Source of the DNA: Thozetella sp. PMI_491
Lineage: Eukaryota; Ascomycota; Sordariomycetes; Chaetosphaeriales; Chaetosphaeriaceae
DNA length: 64,000 bases
Direction: 5' to 3'
Assembly: GCA_021432635.1 (NCBI GenBank)
Contig: MU270035.1
Span: 815,829 to 879,828 of the forward strand
Shown: piece after piece, positions 21,901 to 33,112 of the stretch
Position numbering within the stretch: position 1 is the stretch's first letter
Layout: the number at the start of each line of letters is the position of its first letter
The notes under the pieces: generated by a model
Told to the model about the DNA's origin: nothing
The model's database searches: none
The model's input: only the letters and a program-made list of their open reading frames with translations
Translations under genes and position numbers: made by a program

Positions 21901-24398
21901 CGGAGGGCAGCGAGGAGGACCCATTTGCCGGCATCCCGGACCTGACTGTCGATATGACCGAGGAGCTCCAGAACTTGAGGCTCCTAGCCAGCCGAAAGGA
22001 GGCCGCGGCCCTCGTCGCCCAATCCCAGGGATTCACGCCTGCTAGCCCATCCAAGTCGACCCATACGGATGATTTCGGCGAGTCGGCTTTGTCTGTCGAC
22101 TCGGTCCAGCCCAAGGCGGCCCAAGGCTCCCCGAGCTCGCCAGGCAAGGCGACCCAGGCAGAGGACGAAGAGGTCGAGCATGAGATAAGGATCCATGAGG
22201 ACCGCGGTACACCTAAGAAGAGGAACCTCACAATCAGCTTCTCGTCTCCGATTGCCTCCATCATCCAAGATGTTGTGGGTGAGGATGCGGATATCACGGT
22301 GGCTGATGAGTCAAGCATAATGGACCAATCCGCCGCGGATGCCTCGTACGGTTCTATCAAGCGCGGGCGGGGACGCCGAAAGGCTTCGCTCAGGTCGATG
22401 TCGAAGACCAGAGGCACCTCGACAACCCGCAGCGGGTCACAAGGCCCAACACGTCACCTTTCGGTCAGGGGGCAGACGCTCCTGGCACGACCTGTGTCCA
22501 GGATCGACGAGCGGGATGAGGAGAATGGCAGCGATAAAGTCAATGGCAAGATCCCATCCGCCAACATAGAGCTTAGCGTCCTCGGAGACAGCAGCATGGT
22601 GACGCTCAACCAAGAGGAGCCACGGAGGACGAGCCTGAGCTTCGTAGTCACGACCCCCCGGGCGCCACAGAGCTGTCCCATCCCCGGTACCGATGCTGCG
22701 CCCGTCATCAGCCGGTATGTGGGCACTTTGTCGCTTAGCCCTATGTCTGACTTCACCGCGCACCACGATGAAACCCTGCCACTGGAGGCCAGCTATATCC
22801 TCGGGGACCACCATCTCGCGACTGGCGACCGCTCTAAGAGGGTGTTGTCGATGACCACGCGGGATCTGGTGGACAAGCTTGCGGAAGTCGAGCCGTTTGA
22901 GCCCTACTGGGAGGATATGCGGGAGTTGGAGCTTGCCGAGAAGCGTCTGGAAAGCCTGCACTGCCTAGACGAGTTTTGCAATCACATCGAGACCCTCGAT
23001 GTCTCCAACAACATGATTAGGAACCTAGCAGGCATTCCATCGTCTGTCCGGCACCTTCGCGTGCCCTGCAACGAGCTGTCGAGCCTGACAGCCTGGGGCC
23101 ATTTGATGAACCTTCAGTACGTCGACGTGTCGAACAACAGTTTGACAGGACTTTCTGCCTTCAGGGATCTCGTCCACCTCCGGGAGCTACGAGTCGACAA
23201 CAACCAGCTCACCAGCCTGGATGGGGTCAAGTTCCACGATGCCCTGCAGAGCATCTCCGCACGGGGTAACCTTATCGAAGAGATCAACTTTGATGGGACC
23301 GGGATGACTCGCCTTAGCGAGCTGGACCTAAAGGGCAACAAAATCACGAGCTTGATCAATTTCGAGCAGCTTCCGTCGTTGACGGCACTCAATCTCGATG
23401 ACAACCAGCTCTTGACGCTCAAGATCACGGCCGACTCGTCCTTGAAGTACCTCAAGGTCAACAGCAACTCCCTTACTGAACTCGCACTCCACCACCTCCC
23501 GCACCTCCGTATGCTGCACGCGGACCGCAACCGCCTCTCTAAGATTACGGGCTTCTCCCGCGCGCGACATGTGGACAGCCTTTCCCTACGGGAGCAGCAC
23601 GGGGAGGAGCCGCTGGACGTGGCTGCCCTGCTCGACCGGGTGTACGAAATCCGCAAGCTGTACCTCTCGGGCAACCTCTTCCCCGAGTTCAACCCACCCG
23701 TCCCAATGCTCAACCTGCAGCTGCTCGAGCTCGCCAGCTGCGGGCTCGCTTCGCTCCCGGCGACCCTCAATGTTTACCTGCCCAACCTGCGTGTGGCCAA
23801 TTTCAACTACAACGCGCTGTCCGATCTGCGCCCACTGCGCGGCATCCCCCGGCTTAAGCGACTCTCGGTGGCCGGGAACCGCCTCAGCAACGTTGGCGCG
23901 CTCGTTGGGGTTGCTGCCACCTTCCCCCATCTTGCATCCGCCGACCTGCGGGCAAATCCCGTCTGCCAGGGCTTTTACCCGCCGGTGCAGGTGCTCGTGC
24001 GCGCGTCTGAGGTGGTCGAGTCGTTTGTGCTCCCCGACCAGGATTTGGAGCGTGACTGTGCCTATGCCAGCCGGCTGGACCTCGACACGCGCGTACGGCG
24101 TCGGCTGTACGAGGGCTTCTTCGTTGGGTACTGCGCGCGTCTCAAGAAGCTGGATGGGCTGCCTCTCGACCGGGCGGTCAACGAGATCCGGGATTCGGTG
24201 TGGAAAGCACTAGCGGCGCGGGGTCTCGCAGAGACGGAGACGGTGGTGGTTGATGCCGAGTTCGGGGGCTCGCTTGCGACGGTGGTTGACGCTGGCTACG
24301 AGACAGCGAGCGCTAGCCCCGAGCCGGAGGAGACGAGCAAGCCAGAGCTCGGGGCGGAGGAGAGCATGAGGTGGCCGGCGGAGAACAGCTTCGCGTGA
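18954..24398 (+). CDS. cdc11: septation initiation network scaffold, Cdc11/Nud1-like
   Basis: Single exon, 1814 residues, starting at the ATG of MGHAWLDSLSEDWV. That N-terminal motif is typical of ascomycete Cdc11 proteins; a TTG six codons upstream is not used. The protein anchors the septation initiation network (Spg1/Sid kinases) at the spindle pole body and triggers septum formation after mitosis. The first roughly 1300 residues are low-complexity, Ser/Pro-rich and charged, with many SP/TP sites suitable for mitotic kinases. The C-terminal third (about 1320-1700) holds a run of leucine-rich repeats of the SDS22-like type (LDVSNNMI, LRVPCNEL, LRVDNNQL, LDLKGNKI, LNLDDNQL), followed by an LRR-cap-like region and an acidic tail. 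The length suits filamentous ascomycete orthologs. It is tail-to-tail with ALG2, about 400 bp apart. An ACGCGT box upstream could reflect cell-cycle control (weak). Confidence 0.93.
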   Translation: MGHAWLDSLSEDWVSQPGSDTSLSAPAAPSQHATNSTSPTSSNPKLPISRIPRAKLPNQGQPAAANDGSSRVLSERSFNDINLPGSTRHSPSKLSQEIKAEQRGRYASRSMSASTSNSVVHNTVQHKSLSASPAKTRGQTPEWRRRLVYGDLSYGEQRDLFTSAGTGLEAIFKPPAPMAPGNFPDAEETELEEDQTHGPEATLPSSPPAYARDPSTVEIHVDESQESVMRPPPERQGPKQMKYRRTDEESEEASGDSDFSIAPDSFQESQGLSLPQSEDMPESRKVSGQSDMRNEDFSPIMLTRRQASNGRTSFGPAELPPDELRQRLEKLRRNQLILTTRDNDRPSRLGENTEDYEKLAGFINFRRGGRSADGSFRNHILSSALNDTSELAPEESLQASTPKQFPSVRMEHWEDTTHEYTASPNLPPVPNPSPDKKPNQGERSNGSPLKLFQPYDTFTNQTLMRRLSQFELDVEPRSGVRPGAQAPEPEASASETELEQDLEGSSSARGGLEAGDRRSSASVGQFGGGRLDGYEFNDEFTINHDSSGLEDKENRGPDGDSIQLPRARIFDITHDSSPLEAEDIVVHRRRKSGSISSRHSVHTRPLDSRKHVDEAGFDRALLSTPQPDMADGKRPRNSPAKDPTPKRRRTLHKSDIAWGVEDPSSAIESAQFSHQQMQSALGKKRKDARQGDALERASPEILASRDILRPRTPTPSQRSSVLRERQPLAEIEKPPGRSSQTADALPVGASMEVERKPSIRTEDFINEANKIMAMIRNKAGLASGLASVDESEAENSYQNEDSSFEESTREPFSRPPSREGRGPVARMSTRQEDPEIVLRLKKYEEASDMGDLITSSMRSASMAQNASRNAQPGTSNGVRPSILDAEEVSDPPNLRVTQNPLQQRRSADSLKDGFPSNGSGASSGSIPTGSSRGSDSRRVIAPESVEHLIGQQVGNMILDKDRNLWIRQKRPKPNTSRASFLPSEGSEEDPFAGIPDLTVDMTEELQNLRLLASRKEAAALVAQSQGFTPASPSKSTHTDDFGESALSVDSVQPKAAQGSPSSPGKATQAEDEEVEHEIRIHEDRGTPKKRNLTISFSSPIASIIQDVVGEDADITVADESSIMDQSAADASYGSIKRGRGRRKASLRSMSKTRGTSTTRSGSQGPTRHLSVRGQTLLARPVSRIDERDEENGSDKVNGKIPSANIELSVLGDSSMVTLNQEEPRRTSLSFVVTTPRAPQSCPIPGTDAAPVISRYVGTLSLSPMSDFTAHHDETLPLEASYILGDHHLATGDRSKRVLSMTTRDLVDKLAEVEPFEPYWEDMRELELAEKRLESLHCLDEFCNHIETLDVSNNMIRNLAGIPSSVRHLRVPCNELSSLTAWGHLMNLQYVDVSNNSLTGLSAFRDLVHLRELRVDNNQLTSLDGVKFHDALQSISARGNLIEEINFDGTGMTRLSELDLKGNKITSLINFEQLPSLTALNLDDNQLLTLKITADSSLKYLKVNSNSLTELALHHLPHLRMLHADRNRLSKITGFSRARHVDSLSLREQHGEEPLDVAALLDRVYEIRKLYLSGNLFPEFNPPVPMLNLQLLELASCGLASLPATLNVYLPNLRVANFNYNALSDLRPLRGIPRLKRLSVAGNRLSNVGALVGVAATFPHLASADLRANPVCQGFYPPVQVLVRASEVVESFVLPDQDLERDCAYASRLDLDTRVRRRLYEGFFVGYCARLKKLDGLPLDRAVNEIRDSVWKALAARGLAETETVVVDAEFGGSLATVVDAGYETASASPEPEETSKPELGAEESMRWPAENSFA

Positions 24399-24804
24399 GC
24401 GGTTCCATGCCGGGCCATAGGCTCGTAGGTGGCCGAGTAGTGGACAGGTGCGATCATTGTTACGTTCAAAGTTGATATTAGGGATGGGGTCGGTTGCATT
24501 GTCGTGTTGCGTTTGCTGGTATGGATTTTGGCGATGGCGTTTGTTCTTGGTACGGCGCGGCTTTGACTAGAAGCGCCGGCTGGCTTTTTTCGGAAAAAGG
24601 GGGCATCATGGCGCCCAGAACGGCTGGGCTGGACATCGCATCATGATAATATTGGCAGTTGACTGTATGACTACGAGCATGAACAGGGGCAGACGGGGGA
24701 TATAGGACGCCCGATGAAATGAAGACTTAATGATCACATGCAACCCAAGAGAGTATCACACGGCCACTGGAAGGAACATGCACTGGTATATCTGTCTATG
24801 TAGC
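24399..24804. other. convergent 3' intergenic space
   Basis: It holds only the 3' ends of cdc11 and ALG2. I see no gene or clear repeat. Confidence 0.7.
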
Positions 24805-26334
24805 CTACATCCTAGTGTAGATGCCTAGTATTGTCACGGCTATTACTGCGACGACCACGCTTGGAACGACGAGATCCAGGGGCGACGGCGGCCGCTCGAC
24901 GCCTTCCAACTCAGTGTAAATGCTGTCCAGCCTCTGGGCCATCTGAACATCGGCGAAATTCTCTCTCACCCTCTCTGGTCCGGCTTTTGCCATCGCGGCC
25001 AGCTCCGCCGCCGACAGCCGATTGAGCACGCGGCCCATGACGTCCGACCACGCCTGCACGTCGGCCGGGTCGCGGAGCCAGCCGGTGACGCGCTCGACAA
25101 CAGTCTCGGTCGGGCCGCCCGTGTTTGCCGCTAGCACAGGTACGCCGTTGAGCATAGCCTCGAGCGGCACGATGCCGAAGTGCTCGTTGGATGGCGTGTA
25201 GACGAGCAACCGGGCGGACCGCAAGAGCATGTCCTTGAGCGTGCTGGGTACTGAGAGCAGGAAGAGGACATCGACGTCGTCGGGCACGCTCAGCGCCGTT
25301 ACGACGTTCTGGAACGTGGCGTTGCGCAGTCCCAGCGACTCGGCGAGTACCACTAGTTCCTTGTGGTAGCCCACATTCTCAGACACACGGTTGTCGTAGC
25401 CACCTAGGCCGCGTATCATACTTAGCTATTCGTCCAATGAAAATTCCGGGGGGAGAGTGGGAAAGGGGCAGGGACTAACCGGCTACCACGAGCTTGGCTC
25501 CCTTCCGCTCCTGTGCGGGCAGGCCAGCGAAGGCCTTGATGGCTAACGCGACGTCCTTCTTCCTCTCGAATCGGTTGATGCTCAGAATGATGCCTGTCTC
25601 CTTCCACACGACGGCATCCTGGTCGGCCACGGTCTTCTTTCCCTTAGTGTCGATGCAGGGGTACACGACCTTGAAATCACGGGCTTCAGCCAGCGTCGGC
25701 CAGGTCTTGGCGACGATGCTCTTGGTGAAGTTGGAGTTGACAGCAATGGCATCGGCAAAGCTCATGCTCCGCTGCTCGATTTCGTCAAAGGGCAAGCGGT
25801 ATAGCCGCTTCAGCCAGTTGGCGCGGCCCTGCACGAGCAGCAGGTCCGGAAAGTGACAGTAGAAGAAGATGGGGGCGCGGGGGTAGAGGTAGTGGAGCAG
25901 CGGCAGGCCGGCGCTGAGCTGATCGACGAAGAAGGCATCGGGGGCGAGCCCCGTCAGCTCGGACGACAGGTAGGTCTGCACGATCAGGTGCAGCTGGCGG
26001 GCGATGGCGCAGAGGATGGAGAAGCGCGAGAGAATCGACGGCGGGATCAGCGTGTTGCCGCGGACGCGGACGTCGAGGGTCCCTGGCGGCCGCCGGGTTA
26101 GATAGAGAGCTTAAAGATACATGGGCGCGCATGGATACAGGGCAACTTACCATCCCGGGCTTCGTCGAAGCAGTGGCTGGGGTCACAATGGCTAGTGAAG
26201 ATGACGACCTTGTGGCCGAGATTCTGCAGGCCGACGGCGGCATCCACCACCAGCCGCTCGGCGCCGCCGATGCCCAGATCAGGGTGCAGGAAGACAATCG
26301 TCTTCTTCTTGGGCTCTTGCTTCTTAGCAACCAT
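24805..26334 (-). CDS. alg2: GDP-Man:Man1GlcNAc2-PP-dolichol mannosyltransferase ALG2
   Basis: Exons on the minus strand are 26334-26151, 26082-25480 and 25403-24805, giving 461 residues. ALG2 adds the second and third mannoses (alpha-1,3 then alpha-1,6) to the dolichol-linked oligosaccharide on the cytosolic face of the ER. It belongs to GT-B family GT4. Visible hallmarks are the N-terminal [17 protein letters not shown] glycine loop, HFPDLLL, a KKDVALAI segment, and the C-terminal [12 protein letters not shown] motif, the EX7E donor-binding signature. The last 20 residues ([18 protein letters not shown]) form the expected C-terminal membrane anchor. Introns of 68 and 76 bp restore the conserved [15 protein letters not shown] and VVAGGYDNRV joins exactly. 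The length is normal for fungi. Nothing unusual is seen; this is an essential housekeeping gene. Confidence 0.97.
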
Positions 26335-29159
26335 GGTTACGGTGTGCTAGGCGGGCCTCGGAGCTGGCTTAGTTCATGGCCAGACAGCTTTAGCTCACAG
26401 CTTTCTGGCCAACATGTCACGTCGCCAAATGCGCTGGAGCTGCCGCCCGCCAGAAGCTGTCAGGGTTTGGCGGGGCATTGCAGTGCGGGTCTGGGGACGT
26501 GCACTCCAGGGCCAGGGGGGGGAAGGCGGCAGGGGTCCTCTCGCCCAGCTCAGGTACACAGTACCACCAAAACTTACGTAAGATTATTGTCCTTTTTCAC
26601 CGTGGTGCCGATCTCCTTACGGAATACTCACCGCTTCACCGCTTCACCGTACACCACCTTCCACCACCCCCCGGCTCCCCCCCCCCCTTGCTCTAAATGG
26701 CAATCTCACCGAGGTGAAGAAGATTGGCTCTGGATGCACAACCAGGCAGTCCTCCATGGCTGCTGCGACCCGCGTCCGCATTGCTTGATTGACACTGGGC
26801 TATCTCCTACATGCTTTCCTTCGATAAACACGGGCTTGGCTGGCCAGTTTGGGCAATTGCGGAGGAAGGAAATGACATGGCTGCACACCGTCTCTGAGCG
26901 TGGCAACCTTCATCTTCGAGTGTCCACTCGAGCTTGCAGTATCATAGCCCCTTCCCCCCCTCTTTCATCTGCTCCTTTCTAATAGTTAGGCTCTTTCTGA
27001 GCACGCAATTGTCCCAAACTTGTATCTTTTCCGTACCGCTTGTCTGACACCGCCCGTTGTGACACCCCCCGCCTTCTCGCCGTCGATCTCGGCGGCAAAG
27101 CAACAGAGTCTCCTGCCGAGGCGCATGGGCTAAAAGTCACATTATCTGACATCAGGTCAGCGAGAGTGGTGACACCCGCCTCTCCCTTTGAACTGACCAC
27201 TGAGCTGTGGCCCTTCTCGTCTCTTTTCAGAATAGCCGACACTACCCGACACCGACTCCTGCTTGGTAGAGTCTATGGCAACGAGGTACTGCCCTTTCCT
27301 TGCTTTTTCTATGGCCTAAGATTTGCACCACTCGTGTGGTCAGCCGGAGACTTTCTCGGGCCCCTAGTCGCGCGGTGAGAGCGCCCAAGCTCGATGGTGG
27401 CTGCACTGCGATGCGATCAGCAGCGGCCCCCTAGATATAGGGCTAGAAGGAGGAAGGGAGGGGGCGGCCTGTAGACCTTGGAAAACATGCAAAGAGGTGG
27501 CGGGCTCGATTCGGTCTGCCCCCCCCTGCCTCTTTGTAATTAGCCAAGTCTGCGTCTCGCGTCCAGAGCGGTGACGATCGGCCGTCAGGCTATGCCAAAA
27601 TTCCATTCCGAAACAATCCCAAGTCCCACCTACCACGAACAGGACCCGGAGGAGCAATGTGGTACAAGCCGTGATGGGAACCCAGCCCGGACGCCACCAG
27701 GTGCGGTGCGTTATCAGACCCCAGCCGTCCGTTGCTGGTGCCGACCAGCCGGGCCAATCAAGCCTCTCAACGATATCAGGCGGCCTCGCACAAGCTAAGA
27801 CACGGGAACACCAAGGATCCCTGCCTAGGCTCACTCACTTAAAGGGTCCAATGCCGGGTCTGTCTTGCTTGCGGACATATTGTGGACATAGCTTGTCTAC
27901 ATACTACGTACCGTGTATACATCAAATCTCGTCTGCCGGACCCTGGAGATGACTTCCGTTAGCTGGACGCAGGCCCACTGCTTCTCCTACTTGGGGCTAT
28001 CCCGTCCCATAACGTAACGCTATGCATGCAGCCATTATCAGTTGCGTGTGTCTCGGTGTGTATCTATTGATGCCTCTGAGTGCTAGTGCTGCTGCTCAAG
28101 GGGGGCGCGAGTGACCAATCGCCAACTGCAGAATTAATTGCCTCGAAAATAGGTAGTAGTCCCTCTCCACCTTGCCTTGCCCTTGATCCGTGTCCCTCCG
28201 TTGCCCAAATCGCTAGTAGAGCATACTCTCATACAAAGCCGGCGATGTCTGTAAACACGAAGTAGAGTCCATATATACGGAACACTCGAGAAGGAAAACA
28301 GAGAACGCCCTCCCCGCCTCCTCGCCGTACCATCGGCCCCGTGCCCAAAACCCTTCCAGGAGAAATGGCCCCAATATGACTGGGGTACTGCGTGGCGCAT
28401 GAAGATGGAATTGTTGACCGCCCAAGACTTTTTGAGAACCTGCAAGTCAGATTGCCGCCCATATGTTGGTAGAAAAGCCCTGTCGCGTCGACTCCTCCAC
28501 CCTCGACCTGAGAGGGAAGCTAGTCGTTCGCAGTCGGAGGCGTCGTTGTCGTCCTGCTCGTAGCCACATGTGGCCCATTCCTCATCACCCCCCGGGGTAT
28601 CAACACCACCATCCCTAGGAAGAAACCATCCCAATCCACCGCCTAGAAACCAACTTCCATCCCGCCGTTGCCTCCCGTTCCATCGTCCGTCATGCGTGTT
28701 CCGTGCTTAATCGTACCCGTTGCCACATCCCATCCGCCGTCTTGTGGCAAGTCTCCGTCCAACAAAAAGAAAAAGTGGAGCGTGCAATCCGCTCCCCAGG
28801 AATGGCCTCATTGCTCCCGCTTTCTTTGGGAGAAGGCTGGAGAGAAAAGACAGGGTGGTTCTGTATACGCCTGCAGTCTCGGCCACGGAAAAAGAAGAAA
28901 AAAACAGACCGATAATGCAACTCCAGCCTGTCCACGAAGTGGAAAAGCAGAGTCTTCTAGAAATGCTGTGAATGCTGAATAAGGGGTGGCCAGTTGCGAG
29001 GGGCAGAGAGCCAGCCCAATGCAATTTTGTTTGTTCCGCGAGGAGCTGGGTTCTGATAGTCTGTAACCGAGTAATGCGGTGTAGAGTGGTGATGATGCTA
29101 CCTGTGCAATCTCTCTATTCGCACAGGTCAGGTCGTATATTCTTAGCAGCCAAAAGAGC
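26335..29159. other. intergenic, no gene seen
   Basis: This is the promoter side of ALG2 and the 3' flank of the CaMKK gene. It contains C-rich and CT-rich runs (for example near 26680-26692). Open frames on both strands are short or composition-driven and match no family. Confidence 0.6.
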
Positions 29160-32100
29160 TCACTCGTGGTCTACGACGAGCTTCTTGGCGGTGTCGGTGC
29201 TGGCCACACTGGCGTTTGTGTCTCTTCGTCGTGCGGAAAATTTTCCAAACGAGGCTCGATCCTTGATGTGGCTCTTCCTCTTGGAAGAACCCATGACCAA
29301 ACCATCGTCGCTGTCGCTGTCGTCGTCTTCTTCCACAGTACGCACTGAGGCATTAGACGACGGAGGGGCTGCGGAAGAGATAGGACGTCCATCGAGAGCC
29401 ATGGGTAGAATGACCCCGCCGATGCTGTGTTCATGCATCATATGCTCCTCAGCCTCAAGGGGAAATCCAGCCATGGGTTCTTTGCTGAGGGCTGGTGGCG
29501 TAAGCGAATCGGAGGTATCAATGACGGACCGCGGTTGGCCGACGATGCCAGGGTTGCCAAGAAAGTCGCCCTCTGGGTCCGCCGAAACAGAGCTAGTGCT
29601 GCTGAGGAGAGCCGGGAGGGACGGGTCAGACTGGAAGGCGAGCATCTCTTCGGCGGCATCCTTGGCAACGGTGGTTGAAGCACAAGTCGGGCTCGTGGTT
29701 AGGCTTGGGCTCGTGAGCGGGGTGATCATGGCGCCCATGGAGGTGGAGCTCGACGACACGTTCGTGCCCATCGTATCTTCCCGCGATGGAGGCGGAGGGT
29801 GCCGGGCGAAGAGTTCGTCATCCGGAGACGGGGGGCACGGGACGAAAGCGGGATCCAGTGGCGGCACGGCGTTCTGGAGTTCCTGCCGCTTGATCTCTTC
29901 TTCGTGCTCCAGCAGTTGCCGCCGGAGCATATGTTGTTGGGCTCGGGAAAATGACTCCGGCGTGGAATTGTTGTACACACGCATGGGGGGCGTCTTGGCG
30001 TCCGGCAAATCATGGATACGATGGGCCGTCATCGGCCGCTCTTCCAGCTCCACGATCGTCTGACGCTTAGCCTGCATGTTCGGGTCTGACTTGGGTTGGC
30101 CGTGTTGGTACCCAGCGAGGACCCGAGGGACGCTCGCGGATAACGGCGAGGGCTGTAAAACGCTCTCGACCGCTCTGGCGAGCTCCGACGAGCGCAAGCT
30201 AGGCGCCCGGAGAGGAACTTGGACATTGCCAGGAGCGGTGGCGATGCTCAGCGAGACCATGGCCTCGGCCCGCTTGTCAGTGCTTGAGAAGAGCCCGCGG
30301 TCTACAGACCGAGCACGGAAGCCATCCTCAACCGGGGGCCTCATATCACGAGCCTTCCGCAGGGCACTGCTAGGATCGGCGTAGGGCCCGTCGAAGTGCG
30401 CGGGGGAAGGAGGCACGGTCTGGGATTCCCGTAGGCTCGGCGTCAGGGTTAGGAACGCGTTGGTGACCGATCGCGCATGCGCATGACGAGTGGCAGGCTT
30501 TTGGGGCGCCGCCGTTGACGTCTGTCGCTCTGCAGGCAAGTCTCTTACATTAAAATCTGTCGCTAGCTCGAGGACGTGTCGGGTGGGTTCCCCTCCTACC
30601 GATACAGCTGATTGTTGGACAGCGGAAGCCGGGCTCTCTTCGCGGGGAGACTGGTGCGGGCTGGCCGCGACACTGTGCGTCAGCGGGTGCTCACTGTATG
30701 GCTGGACGTCGGTGAGAGTGGCGAAGTAATCGACATCTCCTCGGAGGCTCTTCCTGCGGCCCTCGCGTGGCTGAGGTGTACCTGCCACGCCAAGGTTAGA
30801 GAGCCTGTCGCCGACAGAGCTCGTAGCACTGCTGGCGGCACGCCTCCGAGAGGCGCTCTCTGCTCGCTCTCCACGCGCATTCATGATCTTTCCGATGGTC
30901 TTCTTGACTCCAGAGAAGGTCGACTTGGTTCGCTCCAGCGTTCGCTCGACGAAGTTGAGGGGGACGACGGCGTGCGCCATCTCCTTCTCGTCGACTTGGA
31001 TCTTCTTTCCGGACGTGCGGGCCTTAGGATCGGTTTCCTCCAGCCAGCTGATGACGTTCGGAAGGCCGTGGGTGACCCAAGGATGACGCTTGACGTCACG
31101 CAGTCGGATGCGTTTCTCGGGATTCTTGATGAGCATCTTGCTTAGCAGGTCGTGTAGCTGCCAGTCGATGTCCTCATACGCCAGTTCATCGTCATCGCGG
31201 TAAGGATCGACGTTCACTCGGGTGTAGAGCGAGTTCTCATCGGGTTTGGTGGACGGATCTACGGGCCGTAGGCGCCTCGTCGGTATGTATACGTCCTCGG
31301 TCGCGATCTTCTTGAACATCTGCCACTCGTCCTCTGCCAAGAAGGGAATCCGGGCGAAGATGAGACAGTATAGGGTGACGCCTAGGGACCACACATCAAT
31401 CTGCTCGCTGACCTTGGGCTGGAGGCCTGCTCGGTCGTCGGTATAGCACAGCTCGGGAGCGAAGAAGGCAGGCGTTCCGACAGTCTTGGCGAGCTCGAGA
31501 TCGTCGTCGAAGTCACGGGCCTCGGACTCCGAGACGGTGTCATCGGGCTCGCCGTCACGGATCGGCCGGCCGAAGTAGGAGACACCAAAATCAGAAATCT
31601 TGACACGGTGATCTTTGGTGCAAAGCAAGTTGGCCGGCTTGATGTCTCGGTGGACCACCCCTTGGTAGTGAAGGTACTCAAGGCCCAAGACAGTGCCTCG
31701 AAATGTTCTGCGTGCAGACTCGAGGGTGAAGCACGGCACATATGAGAAATCGTCCGCGAATGGGTCGTGGACTCGATTATAGTCAATGGATGACATGTGG
31801 GAGATGATCGAGTCCGCCATGCTAGGAGACCGGCCGCGGAAGCCGAGGTCTTCGGCGTAAGGGCCATACATAGTCCCGTCGAGGGCAGAAGCGGCAGGGA
31901 ATGAACCCGTAGTCACCAGCTCGTCGTCGGCGGGGATGGGTGGCAATTCGGGCTCCGACGGGTGCGGGGTGCCAGATCGATTCAGCGACTTGGCCGAATG
32001 GGTTCGCGACGGGGCTCGCGAGGTCACCTTTGAGGCCGAGGCGGAGCTAGGAAACGGCATAGCTTCAGCATCCCTGCCAAGAGAACGAGAGAGCGCGATG

Positions 32101-33112
32101 GCTTCTTCATCGTCAACAGGACCGTGCTCGAGGCTCCAGAAGTCCGATGGGCCCTGTCGCTGGGCGATCTTGGCGCGCTTCAGGTCTTTGAGAACTTGGC
32201 GTTGCTCCATGAGCTTCTCGTATCGCTCCTCCTCCGGAGTGGGTTGCTCGCCCCGCATCTCGCGTTCTACACGCCGTCGCTCGTGGGTGCAGATATGAGG
32301 GAGGCCTTTCTTCCTCCACACAATCTCTCCTAGCTCGACATGTTCTAGGACCATGTAGATCTTTTTGAGCTCCGGATCGTCGATGATCTCAAGCAGGGCG
32401 ACGACGTTGGGGTGGCGGATCTTTTTCAAGATGGCAATCTCCCGCTTGCTCTTGTCCTGAGTGGACATAGCAGTAACCTTGCCTAACCTCCTCTTCTTGG
32501 AGAATCGGGGGATGATCTTGATGGCCACATTCTCGCCCGTTTCGAGGTTCCTCGCCAGCTTGACCTTGCCATGCATGCCCCTGCCGAGCTCGTCGATGAT
32601 CTCGTAGTGGTTGATCAGTTTTCGGCCCGTGGTAAAGTCGGTGTCGACATTAGCCTTATGAGTCCTACGGACAACGAGTTAGCGCAACCGGGCCGGTGCA
32701 TTGGCAGAAGGCATGCACCCGGATCGTGGGGCATCCCGTCCAAATCGCGGCATCAAGCCGAAGAATTGAGACTGTGTCGCTCGTCTTGATACTCCATGGC
32801 TTCGGGTAGAAGCCGACTCAGGTCTTGGTGCTAGGGAACCACTCACTCTCTGACTTTGTGGCCTTGCAGGGGGTGCAGGTATGGGCTATCGAGCCCGGCG
32901 GTGGGCGTAGTGCCCTCGGAGAGAGGCTGGATCGGCAGCGACAGGTTGGCACGGGGGTTCGTGGGGCTGAATAGACCGGGGGAGGAGGCGGGAGTGCTGT
33001 TTGCCGTCCGCGACGGTATGGACGAGGGGGGAGGAGGCACCATTGTGTGGAGTTGAGGGTGCGAGGGCCGCGAGGGCTGGGAAGGCTGTGCGGATGGCTG
33101 TTGAGGCTCCAT
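29160..33112 (-). CDS. Ca2+/calmodulin-dependent kinase kinase (Ssp1/CMKC type)
   Basis: Exons on the minus strand are 33112-32847 and 32664-29160, giving 1256 residues. The family phosphorylates the activation loop of AMPK/Snf1-type and CaM kinases, linking calcium and nutrient stress to growth. Domain order: a Pro/Ser-rich N-terminus; a kinase domain starting near 108 with ELGRGMHGKV and VAIK; a long insertion of about 190 residues between the N- and C-lobes, characteristic of fungal CaMKKs; HRDIKPANLL near 429; SDFGVSYFG; the activation segment TVGTPAFFAPELCY; and a long disordered tail with many SP/TP sites. The 182-bp intron joins HKVRE to THKANVDTD and restores the conserved lead into NHYEIIDELG. 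The ATG at 33112 follows an in-frame stop, so the start is firm unless a 5' exon exists. A possible leader intron (GTGAGT about 33295, CAG about 33209) lies upstream. The insertion is larger than in yeast relatives but usual for filamentous fungi. Confidence 0.91.

Noticed and set aside
21341-22417. 358-codon minus-strand open frame
   Set aside because: Antisense shadow of cdc11, Ser-rich because the sense strand codes a low-complexity region.
26131-26982. 283-codon plus-strand open frame upstream of ALG2
   Set aside because: It overlaps the first ALG2 exon and intron antisense and runs through C-rich leader sequence. No family match.
28972-30063. 363-codon plus-strand open frame
   Set aside because: Antisense to the CaMKK 3' part, with low-complexity composition and no recognisable domain.
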